Of a stretch of DNA of 64,000 bases, positions 55,672 through 63,926 are shown piece by piece. The notes below the pieces were generated by a model. The model was given only the letters and a program-made list of their open reading frames with translations, was not told the DNA's origin and did no database searches. How positions within the stretch are numbered: position 1 is the first letter of the stretch; every line of letters begins with the position of its first letter. A program made the position numbers and the translations under genes. Origin of the DNA: Noviherbaspirillum aerium (GTDB lineage: Bacteria; Pseudomonadota; Gammaproteobacteria; Burkholderiales; Burkholderiaceae_D); assembly GCF_008929045.1 (NCBI RefSeq), contig NZ_VFAH01000002.1, forward strand, positions 186,001 to 250,000, given 5' to 3'.

Positions 55672-56571
55672 ATGGACCTGCGCCGCATCCGTCACTTTGT
55701 CGTCCTGGCCGAGACGCTGAACTTTCGCCGCGCGGCCGAACGGCTGCATATGGCGCAGCCGCCGCTGTCGGTATCGATCCAGAAGCTCGAAGCGGAACTG
55801 GGCACGAAGCTGTTTGTCCGTCTGCCCAACGGCGTCAGCCTGACCCCGAGCGGAGAAGCTGCGCTGGCTGAAGCCAAGCGCCTCCTGTTTCATGGCGGCC
55901 AGTTTGCGCAAATCGCCCAAAGCGCCTCTGACGGAACGGGCGGTACGCTGCAGGTAGGGTTTGTCGGCTCGACGACGTTCGGCATGCTGCAGAAGCTCGT
56001 TCCCTTGTTCCGCGCTGAATATCCTGGCGTAGAGCTGATCTTGCGCGAGGCAACGTCGGCACGAATCGTTCAGATGGTTGAGGAAGATTCATTGGACGTG
56101 GGACTCGTGCGCACTCCTCTGCTGAGAGGCTCGGCGGCGGCGCTGGTACTGCTGGAACGCGACCAGTTCATTGCCGCTCTTCCTCGCGGCAATCGCCTTG
56201 TTACCAAGGGACCGCTGTCGCTGGCCGATCTGGCCGAAGAGTCGTTCATCATGTATGCCCGCAATGAAGCCGCCGGTTTGCACAGTGCAGCAATGCTGGC
56301 ATGTCAGCATGCAGGTTTCCTGCCGCGCATCACACAAGAAGCGGTACAGGTGCAGACCGTGCTCGCGCTTGTGGAAAGCGGCTTGGGCGTTGCGCTCGTA
56401 CCGTCCGTGATGCAGCGGTTCGTGAACGACAAGATCATCTATCGCGAGTTGACGGATTTCCCGGCCTCGGCGGAGATCGGCTTTGCCCTGGTGTACTCGC
56501 CTCAGCGCGAAAGCGCCGCCGTACGAAACTTCCGTACGCTTGCAAGCAATGTGTTCCCAATGCCGGTATAG
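55672..56571 (+). CDS. LysR-family transcriptional regulator
   Basis: 299 residues from the ATG at 55672 (MDLRRIRHFVVLAETLNFRR). The helix-turn-helix is AAERLHMAQPPLSVSIQKLEAELG; the effector domain runs from about 92 to 295. It follows the hydratase gene by 70 bases on the same strand. It probably controls both sides of the divergent promoter at 54524-54806. Confidence 0.93.
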   Translation: MDLRRIRHFVVLAETLNFRRAAERLHMAQPPLSVSIQKLEAELGTKLFVRLPNGVSLTPSGEAALAEAKRLLFHGGQFAQIAQSASDGTGGTLQVGFVGSTTFGMLQKLVPLFRAEYPGVELILREATSARIVQMVEEDSLDVGLVRTPLLRGSAAALVLLERDQFIAALPRGNRLVTKGPLSLADLAEESFIMYARNEAAGLHSAAMLACQHAGFLPRITQEAVQVQTVLALVESGLGVALVPSVMQRFVNDKIIYRELTDFPASAEIGFALVYSPQRESAAVRNFRTLASNVFPMPV

Positions 56572-57141
56572 ACCTGCTGACTCAGTCGGCGCGTTCTTCT
56601 TTTTTAATTCTTCCACGACCCGCCACGGCGGCTTTCCGATGCGACGACCACAGCCCTTGGAAGCGCATGGTTCGTTTTTACCTAATGCACCGTTCCCTCC
56701 CGCATCCAAATGGACAAGGGACTGGTGACCGGCCCCATAGAATTTTGGCCATACCGTTAAGTCATGAAGGAGAACTTCTGGAACCTCCCACCATAACACC
56801 CAGCATGCTGAAATATGCCACCTTCTTACGCCATTGAAGTGCCCTTCGCATAGGGTTTTATCTGGCAGATCGTGGAAATTCCTTGATTGAAACGAATCCC
56901 AACCATGCCTTTACTGTAGAACAGTTGGTAACGCTTCGGCGCAGTATCAAACTTTGTTCGGCGGGTAAAAAATCGGACATTATCTCCAGAATGTTCTCAG
57001 GCCAAGAGCCTCTTCACCGTCCTTTTATCCACGTCTCACCGGTTAAGGCACTCACTTTGCGTCAAGACCGGCCATGGCCGATTCGATGTTCGCCGTCGCG
57101 GAAGGACAGGAAGCTTGATGCTCGCCCCTCGTACCTATAGT
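56572..57141. other. Intergenic region without a recognised gene
   Basis: About 570 bases between the LysR gene and the convergent end of the MFS gene. I see no credible coding frame or clear terminator; frames here are mixed and short. Confidence 0.45.
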
Positions 57142-58314
57142 TCATGCCTTCACGCCTTGTGGTGCTGCAGCAGGCAGCCAGGTAACAATAGTGAATGTCA
57201 AGGCTGCGATACCTGCCATCATCCAAAGCAGTACGCTGAAACCGGCCTGCTTCACCAATGGACCCAGCAGCCACACCGCGATGGAACTTGCGCCAAACGA
57301 TACCGCTAGCCGCATTCCTGCAACCCGTGAGCGCATGCGGTCGTCTACGTAACGCACGATCATGGCGTCGGTGAAGGGAATGGCGCCGAAGATCGCCACC
57401 ATGAACAGGCCTTGGAGCAAGTACAACCACCAGCTTTCAGCATGGGCCGCCAGCGCAAGGAATGGAATCTGCATTGCAAGCACGGTCAAATAAAGCTTTT
57501 TGAGCGGGAAACGATCCAGAAGGCGCCCGACGACGAGTTGTGCAAGGGATGCCACCGTGTAAATCAGTGCAAGCAATAGACCTAGCGTTGCCGGATCGCG
57601 AGTAACCGCAGCAAATCGCTCGTGCAAAAGTTCGTAATTGCCATTGGTGGAGAAGTTGAAGAGCAGGCTGCCGCTTGTCGCTGCCAGCGTCATGACGAGG
57701 AATACCCGCGCCAGCAGGCCGCGCGGCAGTTCTGATTGGGTGGCGGCACGCTTGGCTGGCGGTGTGGATTCGTTGTTCGCAACCAAGGCAAATGCAATGC
57801 CGCAGGCAATGCTAAGGATGCCTGGTACGGCAAACGCCGGCCGCCATCCGAAATGTTTGACGAGAAATCCGGTCAGAACGGCGGCAACAGCAATGCCCAG
57901 ATTCCCTACCATTCCATTGACGCCAATGGTCCACCCCGGCCGCTTTGCGCCTTGCACCAGCATCGGTATGCCGACGGGATGATAGATGGACGCGAAACAA
58001 CCAAGCAGCGCCAGCGCACATGCCAGCTGCATGGGCGACTGCGTCAGGCTTGCCAAAATCGCTGCCCCACCCATGCCAAAAAAGAACACGATCATCAATG
58101 TTCGCCGCCCCAGATGGTCGCCCAGCTTCCCCGACGGTAGCGAGCCGATGCCGAAAAGAAAAAACGCGGCGGCGCTGTACGGCATCAGATCCTCCCACCG
58201 GACCAGGCCGAAGTCTGAAGCGATCGTCGTGGCGGCGGTCGCAAAGATGAGAAGAAACATGTGGTCAATGGCGTGACCCAGATTGAGCAGCGCCACGGTG
58301 GTCTTGTTATGCAT
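57142..58314 (-). CDS. MFS transporter (intact paralogue of the pseudogene at 4741-5890)
   Basis: 390 residues with 12 predicted helices and the MFS loop motif GKLGDHLGRRTLM between helices 2 and 3. SIYHPVGIPMLVQGAKRPGW in the helix 4-5 region resembles small-molecule exporters and fosmidomycin-resistance-like proteins. It is divergent from the AraC gene with the two starts 78 bases apart. The substrate is unknown. The decayed copy at 4741 shares sequence throughout, including the upstream region. Confidence 0.9.
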   Translation of the reverse strand: MHNKTTVALLNLGHAIDHMFLLIFATAATTIASDFGLVRWEDLMPYSAAAFFLFGIGSLPSGKLGDHLGRRTLMIVFFFGMGGAAILASLTQSPMQLACALALLGCFASIYHPVGIPMLVQGAKRPGWTIGVNGMVGNLGIAVAAVLTGFLVKHFGWRPAFAVPGILSIACGIAFALVANNESTPPAKRAATQSELPRGLLARVFLVMTLAATSGSLLFNFSTNGNYELLHERFAAVTRDPATLGLLLALIYTVASLAQLVVGRLLDRFPLKKLYLTVLAMQIPFLALAAHAESWWLYLLQGLFMVAIFGAIPFTDAMIVRYVDDRMRSRVAGMRLAVSFGASSIAVWLLGPLVKQAGFSVLLWMMAGIAALTFTIVTWLPAAAPQGVKA

Positions 58315-58392
58315 GCTGGATGGTCATTTCCGTTTATGTACACATATGATCGTTTGACGCAGCCATGGCTGTCCTGCTCTAATACGCCAACA

Positions 58393-59235
58393 ATGCGTCC
58401 AAAACCGCCATCTTTCCCGAACGATTTGCGTGCGAGCGCAGCCTCGCGCGTGGCGACAGCTGTTGCGCGCCCTGTTTCGGCACTTGCCAGTTCCTACTCC
58501 GCCGGGGCTGTCATTCCGCCGCATCATCATACCCGGGCTCAGCTTATCTTCGGCGTACAGGGCGTCATGACGGTGCAAGCGGACAGCAGCTTATGGGTCG
58601 TTCCTCCGAGCCATGCGCTATGGGTACCTGCCGGAGTGGAACATACTATCCGTATGAGTGGAAGAGTGGAAATGCGAACCGTCTACATCGATCCGGCGCA
58701 TATGCAATGCGCGCCGGAGGACTGCCAAGTGCTCTTCGTATCTCAACTCTTGCGGGAACTCATCCTGCGTGCAATGGCCATTCCCCGGATGTACGATGAG
58801 CACGGCATGGACGGACGCATCATGCAATTGATTCTTGACGAAATAGCGTTGCTGCGGCCGCAACCATTGGGATTGCGCATGCCACGCGACACACGGCTCG
58901 TGCGGCTATGCGAAAAGGTGTTAAGTAACCTGTCGGATTCGCCTTCTATCGAGCAGCTCGGCATCGAAGTCGGGCTGAGCGAGCGGAGCATCATCCGGCT
59001 TTTTCCGAAGGAAACCGGCATGAGTTTCGGTCGCTGGCAAATGCAGGCCCGGCTAATGAAAGCGTTTGATCTGTTTGATCAGGGGCGCAGCGTTACATAC
59101 GTCGCTGTAGAACTGGGCTATTCCAGTCCCAGCGCGTTTTCCAAGATGTTTCGCCGATGGATGGGCATTGCACCGGCCACCTTGCTGGCCAACGAGCGTA
59201 ATGCGGTGCCGGTAGACTCTTCTGGAGCCGTCTAA
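58393..59235 (+). CDS. AraC-family transcriptional regulator
   Basis: About 280 residues from the ATG at 58393; longer starts at 58336 or 58261 would overlap the MFS promoter. The N-terminal cupin domain has IPPHHHTRAQLIFGVQGVMTV. The C-terminal double helix-turn-helix has SIEQLGIEVGLSERSIIRLF and VTYVAVELGYSSPSAFSKMFRRWMG. The HHHTRAQL motif is typical of the cupin subgroup that often regulates adjacent MFS exporter genes. Confidence 0.92.
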   Translation: MRPKPPSFPNDLRASAASRVATAVARPVSALASSYSAGAVIPPHHHTRAQLIFGVQGVMTVQADSSLWVVPPSHALWVPAGVEHTIRMSGRVEMRTVYIDPAHMQCAPEDCQVLFVSQLLRELILRAMAIPRMYDEHGMDGRIMQLILDEIALLRPQPLGLRMPRDTRLVRLCEKVLSNLSDSPSIEQLGIEVGLSERSIIRLFPKETGMSFGRWQMQARLMKAFDLFDQGRSVTYVAVELGYSSPSAFSKMFRRWMGIAPATLLANERNAVPVDSSGAV

Positions 59236-59338
59236 CTGCTCGCATGACTTATTGCGCTCCTCTTTGCTCTGACTCCGCCATCAAGGTTGATGCTAATGCC
59301 CGAATTTAGACATAATCACCAGATTGTCCATAAACGGT

Positions 59339-59413
59339 CTAGTGGTGTGAGTTTAAATTTGTTGAATACAAATGTGGCGAAATCATGGCGAGACAAGGGA
59401 ATCACACCACTAG
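59339..59413. repeat. 75-bp inverted-repeat element
   Basis: The 12-bp ends CTAGTGGTGTGA and TCACACCACTAG are perfect complements, and both outer ends are CTAG. The interior is AT-rich and not palindromic. The right end touches the left inverted repeat of the IS5-type remnant. It may be a small non-autonomous element or the leftover of a larger one. Confidence 0.55.
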
Positions 59414-59808
59414 AGCCTGTTATGAATTAAAGCCGAAGATGGACATGGTTTTGCTGAGCATGAGGCAGATGAAGGCGACATAGTGAAGTGCGGCTAACGT
59501 CTGTGCCATGCGTTCATGATCGCGTGCCAATCTTCGGAAACGTGCGGCCCAAGTTGGATGGTTCGGCTATCGAGGATAGTTGCCGTCGGTGCCGGTTCGC
59601 GTCCGGCAGCAAGGCGTAGCAGTGAACGCAGATCATGCGCAATCGATTCGAAGCAACCTGCCTTGATCCAGCGCTGCGTTTAATTGCAGCAATGTCAGGT
59701 AAGGTGCAACGAAGTCCCGCTCTTCGTCTCGCACATCGCTGGGATAAGGTTTTCTGGCAGTCATGCCGCCATGAACCTGTTGCTACTTTATTAGTTCATA
59801 ACTGGCTT
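59413..59808 (-). mobile_element. IS5-type insertion sequence remnant
   Basis: Terminal inverted repeats GAGCCTGTTATGAATTAA (59413-59430) and TTAGTTCATAACTGGCTT (59791-59808) match in 15 of 18 positions. Only about 396 bp remain of an element expected to be around 800-900 bp. The transposase pieces inside are listed separately. Confidence 0.75.
59431..59764 (-). pseudogene. IS5-family transposase fragments
   Basis: Read leftward from the ATG at 59764 the frame gives MTARKPYPSDVRDEERDFV, the typical start of this transposase type. It then jumps by internal deletion and frame change to RWIKAGCFESIAHDLRSLL and RLAAGREPAPTATILDSRT, and finally to a C-terminal piece with RMAQTLAALHYVAFICLML. Two internal deletions and at least one frameshift make it non-functional. 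The fragments keep their original order. Confidence 0.75.
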
Positions 59809-60177
59809 TAGGAAGCGCATGGTTTAGGGCAAAGAACCATGCCATTGGCCTTAAAGAAAGGACCGTCCGCGCGGCTTCTCTAATGGCGGCATGATCCTGG
59901 CACTGGCGCAAGTTTCTGCCAGCATGCGACTCAGGCCGGGTCGCACGCGCGTGCTGTATATCAGGCTGGAAGGGAAGACCGGATGTAGATTTCGGCTTGA
60001 GGTGCTAACCGCCGCCGACCAAGAGAGCGATCTGAGGCATCACTGCTAGATCAAACGGTCATCTGGATTGCCCGTCCATAATTTTTGCGTTCAAAGACGC
60101 AGTCGGCTGCCCTTCTCCGCGCATTGCTTCTGCAGGGATTGAAGTCATTGGCGGATATAGGCGGAGGGAGTTGGTAT

Positions 60178-60195
60178 ATTCTACTAAAGCAGAAT
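60178..60195. promoter_or_regulatory. hipBA operator 1
   Basis: ATTCTACTAAAGCAGAAT, an imperfect palindrome of the family ATTCTRCTAWWGCAGAAT. It is the first of three copies spaced 51 and 50 bp before hipB. Confidence 0.75.
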
Positions 60196-60228
60196 TTTTA
60201 GTGAATTTCCCAGCATCCAGCACCTATG

Positions 60229-60246
60229 ATTCTGCTATAGCAGAAT
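60229..60246. promoter_or_regulatory. hipBA operator 2
   Basis: ATTCTGCTATAGCAGAAT, an exact palindrome and the best copy. It is probably the highest-affinity HipB site. Confidence 0.8.
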
Positions 60247-60278
60247 TTTATTTGTGTCCCATGACTCCATGGTCTAAT

Positions 60279-60296
60279 ATTCTACTATTGCAGAAT
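60279..60296. promoter_or_regulatory. hipBA operator 3
   Basis: ATTCTACTATTGCAGAAT, ending 13 bases before the hipB ATG. HipB bound here would cover the start region as well as the promoter. Confidence 0.75.
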
Positions 60297-60309
60297 ATTC
60301 GGTGTGTCC

Positions 60310-60615
60310 ATGAAAACGGTTCAACCCACTGCCTTTCCTGCGGATCCATTTGTGAGTTCGGTCGAAGTGCTTGCACGGGCCATACGGGCCGTACGCACCC
60401 AAGCTCGCCTGACCGTGTCGGACGCGGCACTGGTGGCTAACGTGTCAATACAAACGCTCGTCGACGTCGAAGCCGGCCGCCCAGGTGTCAGTATCGGAAA
60501 GATCCTCCAAATTGCCGATGCACTCGGTGTCAGCCTGTTCGTTGCCCCGGCCGCCCAGCGTGAGGTACTACGCAGTCAGATCCGAAGCACGGCCTCCGAC
60601 GGGAGCATGAAATGA
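60310..60615 (+). CDS. hipB: HipB-type antitoxin
   Basis: 101 residues from the ATG at 60310; an in-frame GTG at 60304 is possible. An Xre-type helix-turn-helix occupies about 20-80 (LARAIRAVRTQARLTVSDAALVANVSIQTLVDVEAG, then SIGKILQIADALG). It binds the operators upstream and neutralises HipA. The final codons overlap the hipA start by four bases (ATGA). No good Shine-Dalgarno site is visible, so translation may be weak or leaderless-like. Confidence 0.9.
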   Translation: MKTVQPTAFPADPFVSSVEVLARAIRAVRTQARLTVSDAALVANVSIQTLVDVEAGRPGVSIGKILQIADALGVSLFVAPAAQREVLRSQIRSTASDGSMK

Positions 60616-61967
60616 ATCTCGTCGTATGGGCTCAGCAACAGCGTGTAGGATTGCTGTCGTACGATGGCGCCATGAGCCGGTTTGCGTTTAAATACGGACC
60701 GGACTGGATCGCCCGGCGCGGCGCCTTTGCGCTTGGGCCGACACTGCCGCTCACACCTGACCCGGAACAGAACGCCGATCAGCATAGTGCGGCAGTGCGT
60801 CAGTTTTTCCAGAACCTCCTGCCAGAGGGGAAGGCGCTTGAAGACGCGGCCGGCGTCAATAATGTTTCCAAGACCAGCGTGATAGGTCTTTTGCATGTGC
60901 TGGGTCGGGAGACTGCCGGCGCGTTAATGTTCACGCTTCCCGACGAAGACCCGCTCCAGATGGCACAGCCGTCACGCCCACTTCCTGATAGAGAGCTCTC
61001 CCAACGGATCAGGGAGCGGCCGCAGATGCCGTTTTCTGTCTGGGATGGCAAGGTTCGCTTGTCCATTGCCGGCTACCAGGACAAACTGGCGGTCTACGAG
61101 AAGGATGGCCAGTGGTTCTTAGTCGAAGACCCGCGCCTGGCGTCCACCCTGATCGTCAAACCCGAGCCCGTTGCCAACTTCATGGCCGGTATGACTACAA
61201 ACGAGTTCATGTGCATGCGCCTGGCCGCGGCGCTCAGGCTGCCTGTTGCGAACGTTCACCTCAAGCATGTCCCCGAGCCGGTATTGGTCATCGAGCGGTT
61301 TGACCGCATGACGATACCGGCGGCGGACGGGAGGATGTTCGTTCAGCGGATCCACTGCATTGATGGCTGCCAGGCCCTAGGTTTGCCGGTCGACTTTAAA
61401 TATGAGCGCCCGTATGGTGACGCCATCGATGTGCAGTATGTGCGCGACGGTGCGTCGCTCAATCGATTTCTCACCCTGCTTGACGACAAGACGATAACGC
61501 CGGCGCCCGGGATTTCGAAGCTGCAGTTCCTGCGTTGGGCAATCTTCCAGATATTGGTCGGCAATACCGATGCGCACGCCAAGAACATGAGTTTTTTTTG
61601 TGACGGCGGCGGCCTGACCGTCGCGCCGGCCTACGATCTCGTCTGTGCATTAGTCTATGCCGGCGATAACGTCCAGGACACGCTGGCCATGGCAGTCGGC
61701 GACAATTTTGATCCACTCACGGTCAGCGCCTACGACTGGGCCCAGATGGCGCACGAAAACAAGCTGGTGCCGCGGCTGGTGGCCAGCGAACTGCGTCGGA
61801 TGGCAAAAGGCTGTCTGGATGTGCTCCCCGGGCTAGTGCAAAAGCTTGAGAACGAAGGCGCGGAGCGGGACATGTTGTTGCGCGTTCAGGACGTCGTTGC
61901 GCGTCAGGCAGCGGAAGCCATGCGGGTAGCCCCTCTCATTTCAAAAGTAGACAAAGGCCTCTTCTGA
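60612..61967 (+). CDS. hipA: HipA-type serine/threonine kinase toxin
   Basis: 451 residues, full length for HipA. The N-terminal subdomain is at about 1-100. The conserved block SIAGYQDKLAVY (near 153) and the ATP-binding Lys in STLIVKPE (near 180) follow. The catalytic loop NTDAHAKNMSF is at about 318, and the metal-binding PAYDLV at about 338. Known HipA proteins phosphorylate glutamyl-tRNA synthetase and trigger persistence. Nothing essential appears to be lost, so the module is probably active. Confidence 0.92.
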   Translation: MNLVVWAQQQRVGLLSYDGAMSRFAFKYGPDWIARRGAFALGPTLPLTPDPEQNADQHSAAVRQFFQNLLPEGKALEDAAGVNNVSKTSVIGLLHVLGRETAGALMFTLPDEDPLQMAQPSRPLPDRELSQRIRERPQMPFSVWDGKVRLSIAGYQDKLAVYEKDGQWFLVEDPRLASTLIVKPEPVANFMAGMTTNEFMCMRLAAALRLPVANVHLKHVPEPVLVIERFDRMTIPAADGRMFVQRIHCIDGCQALGLPVDFKYERPYGDAIDVQYVRDGASLNRFLTLLDDKTITPAPGISKLQFLRWAIFQILVGNTDAHAKNMSFFCDGGGLTVAPAYDLVCALVYAGDNVQDTLAMAVGDNFDPLTVSAYDWAQMAHENKLVPRLVASELRRMAKGCLDVLPGLVQKLENEGAERDMLLRVQDVVARQAAEAMRVAPLISKVDKGLF

Positions 61968-61997
61968 AGTGGTCAGAAGTAGCTTCAAACAAATACG

Positions 61998-62022
61998 CCG
62001 ATGACGACCATCGGATCTTTTT
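61998..62022 (+). terminator. Possible terminator after hipA
   Basis: CCGATG and CATCGG form a six-bp stem with a five-base loop, followed by ATCTTTTTCT. It starts 30 bases after the hipA stop. The stem is short, so the assignment is moderate. Confidence 0.45.
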
Positions 62023-62360
62023 CTAGATCTCCGGTTTGAACGACAAGATGGACCAACTCGGGCAAGAAATCCAAAGTCTTGCACCTTACAGGGTCGGTAA
62101 ACATAAGACCATCGTAATGAAGATTCCGCCTACTCAGGAATGTGAGCTCATTACGGAGTTAAGAGCTGCTTGACCGGTAGACGCGGCTTTCGTCCACTTC
62201 CATTCATTTTATCCAGACGCCATTTCGACTTTTCTGTTCGCTCACTGTACTCTAGTGGGCACACTACAAAGTAGTTAAATCATTTCCACGTCGGTCGTTA
62301 TCAATAGAACACGGAAAGCCGGAAACCGCAGTGACTTGGCGCCAAGGCTAGAATATCGTC

Positions 62361-62660
62361 ATGTCTGCCAAATCTCCTATATTTCCCGGCCCGCGTACCG
62401 CACGTGGCGCTGTGCTCGCCGTCCTGCTTTCCAACACGGACCAGACTGGTGCCGAGCCCCTGCGCGGACGGGTGACACTTGCCGCTATCATCAGAGCCTT
62501 GAAGCGCAAATATCACTGGCCAATAGAAACGGCGAGTTTCCCCTCCAACACCGCCGATGGGCGTGCCACCTGGGCTACGGTTTATAGCTTGCCACCAGCA
62601 GTCATTGCCGCAGCGATGGATGCAGGCGCTCGTGACTGGCTCAAGAGCCGCTTGAGGTAA
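62361..62660 (+). CDS. Small winged-helix-like protein of unknown role
   Basis: 99 residues. The pattern (GPRTARGAVLAVLLS, LAAIIRALKRKYHWPIET, then a GRATWATVYSLPPAVIAAAM end) resembles the short helix-turn-helix proteins found on plasmids and phages of Burkholderiales. It has no partner genes close by. The neighbourhood (toxin-antitoxin module, IS remnant, MITE) suits an accessory region. Confidence 0.6.
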   Translation: MSAKSPIFPGPRTARGAVLAVLLSNTDQTGAEPLRGRVTLAAIIRALKRKYHWPIETASFPSNTADGRATWATVYSLPPAVIAAAMDAGARDWLKSRLR

Positions 62661-63415
62661 AGCGCACACTCATACCCGTGAGCGCTGAGCCTTAAGCAGG
62701 CTTCAGCAGGCTTCAACAGGCATTCAAATCTGTTGCAGTGGTTAGTCGATGGACCAGTCCTTAAGTTATGCGGGTATTCCTTGAGCAATTTATTCACAGG
62801 TGAATAAATTAAACGATTGGTGTAATGCACATTCAAGCCAATGTCTTTGCTTTTGGAATTTTAGGCGCCTGAGGTTGTACCGATTGTTTTTGAGCTTGCC
62901 TGGTGACGGTGCGCAGAATGTGCGCTGTGCTGCGTGCCCTGGCAGCATCGGCAATCCCATAGCGCTTCAACGAATCAATGTCACCCTTTGCGTTTTTCAT
63001 GTGTGTTGCCATTCTCCACTTTCACTGTATATAAAGACAGTATTGCTATTCTACCGTAACTGCCCTGACGTCAGTTGTGTCAGCGTACTCTCGATGCCAC
63101 ATCCTGACCAGGTCGCAATTGCATCAATACTAATGACGTTTCCTTATTGGGAAGTTCGCGTGTAGAGAAAACACTCAACATGGCTCTTGAACTTGGCACA
63201 GGGATCCTTATCTACTTTAAGTCTCCTCCCAAACTTCCGGTTTGGACTTTATGGCCCGCATTGAATTCTGCTTCTGCGGGCCTTTTTAGTGGAGCGCACA
63301 CCTAAACCACAACATCGCAATGACCTTTTTGCCTTGGGGCGGCTGTATTTCGACGTGCCCCAATCAAAGTTCCAAAAATGAAACATTGATTCCCGACCGG
63401 AACTACATTGCTAGC
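62661..63415. other. Intergenic region with an isolated terminator
   Basis: About 755 bases with no gene I can support. It includes short direct repeats around 62695-62725 (CAGGCTTCAGCAGGCTTCAA) and the terminator at 63253-63287, for which no upstream gene is visible. Confidence 0.5.
63253..63287 (+). terminator. Strong Rho-independent terminator of an unassigned transcript
   Basis: GGCCCGCA and TGCGGGCC make an eight-bp GC-rich stem with a 14-base loop, followed directly by TTTTT. The nearest upstream gene on this strand ends 590 bases away, so a small RNA or short peptide transcript may end here. Confidence 0.65.
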
Positions 63416-63926
63416 ATGCTTTCCACCTTTGACATTGAAGAGCGCATTCAACTGCGTCTGCAGTTTGCCTTCGACAGAAGGTGCTCCTAGAGCGGATTGC
63501 AGGTGAATGGTCGGTCGCCTCGGCTTGCCCTGGGCGCTGGCCGCGTTGTTCGTCGCTGGTGTGGCCCGCCACACGGCGCTCCTCCCGCCTTGCCCTGCAT
63601 CCCAGGGCAAACCGATTCTTCCATACACCCACCTGCAATCCGCTCTAGACGATGTTGGATCTTATTCCGTCTTCACTGTCGATATTTCGTTAACCGGTTT
63701 GTGTCTGCATAGTCAACATCCCCTTGTCATTGGCCGTAACTATGCAATGGCGCTTGCCGTTCCGGACGGTCCGCGTCGTACCAATGCATGGAGCACAGTT
63801 GTCTATTGCGATGGGTGTGCGGACGGGTTTTATTCGGGAATACGGTTTCTGGACATGGATGCCTATGGCAAGGCCGGCATTGAGGATCTGCCGCGACACC
63901 ATGATGAATGGGTTAAGCCCGCATGA
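63416..63926 (+). pseudogene. PilZ-domain gene split by a MITE-like insertion
   Basis: An N-terminal piece (63416-63487, MLSTFDIEERIQLRLQF and seven further codons) runs into a TAG at the edge of the inverted-repeat element. After the element the frame continues as a PilZ-type domain: SVFTVDISLTGLCLHS, NAWSTVVYCDG and YSGIRFLDMDAYGKAGIE. Removing exactly 160 bp (63488-63647) joins the two frames. The usual RxxxR c-di-GMP motif is not clear even in the joined form. The downstream piece can also be read from an ATG at 63507 inside the element, giving a 139-residue chimera with an unrelated N-terminus; its expression is uncertain. Confidence 0.65.
63488..63647. mobile_element. MITE-like near-palindromic element, copy 2
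   Basis: 160 bp with perfect outer arms TAGAGCGGATTGCAGGTG and its complement. Inner parts pair imperfectly around CTTGCCCTGGG. The ends TAGAGCG...CGCTCTA and the length match the element at 44525-44686, although the internal sequence differs. It interrupts a PilZ-domain gene. Confidence 0.7.

Larger units (their letters stand above)
59236..60309. other. Remnant-rich intergenic region
   Basis: About 1070 bases with no intact gene. It contains a 75-bp inverted-repeat element, an IS5-type remnant and then the hipBA operator region. The part 59810-60170 has no feature I can name. Confidence 0.55.

Noticed and set aside
62048-62173. A 41-codon frame beginning MDQLGQEIQSLAPYRVGKHK
   Set aside because: It has an ATG and a natural stop but no ribosome-binding site, no recognised family and no partner gene; it could be a degenerate fragment.
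26-63926. CRISPR arrays, tRNA or rRNA genes
   Set aside because: I saw no regularly spaced repeats and no cloverleaf or rRNA-like sequence on either strand by eye.
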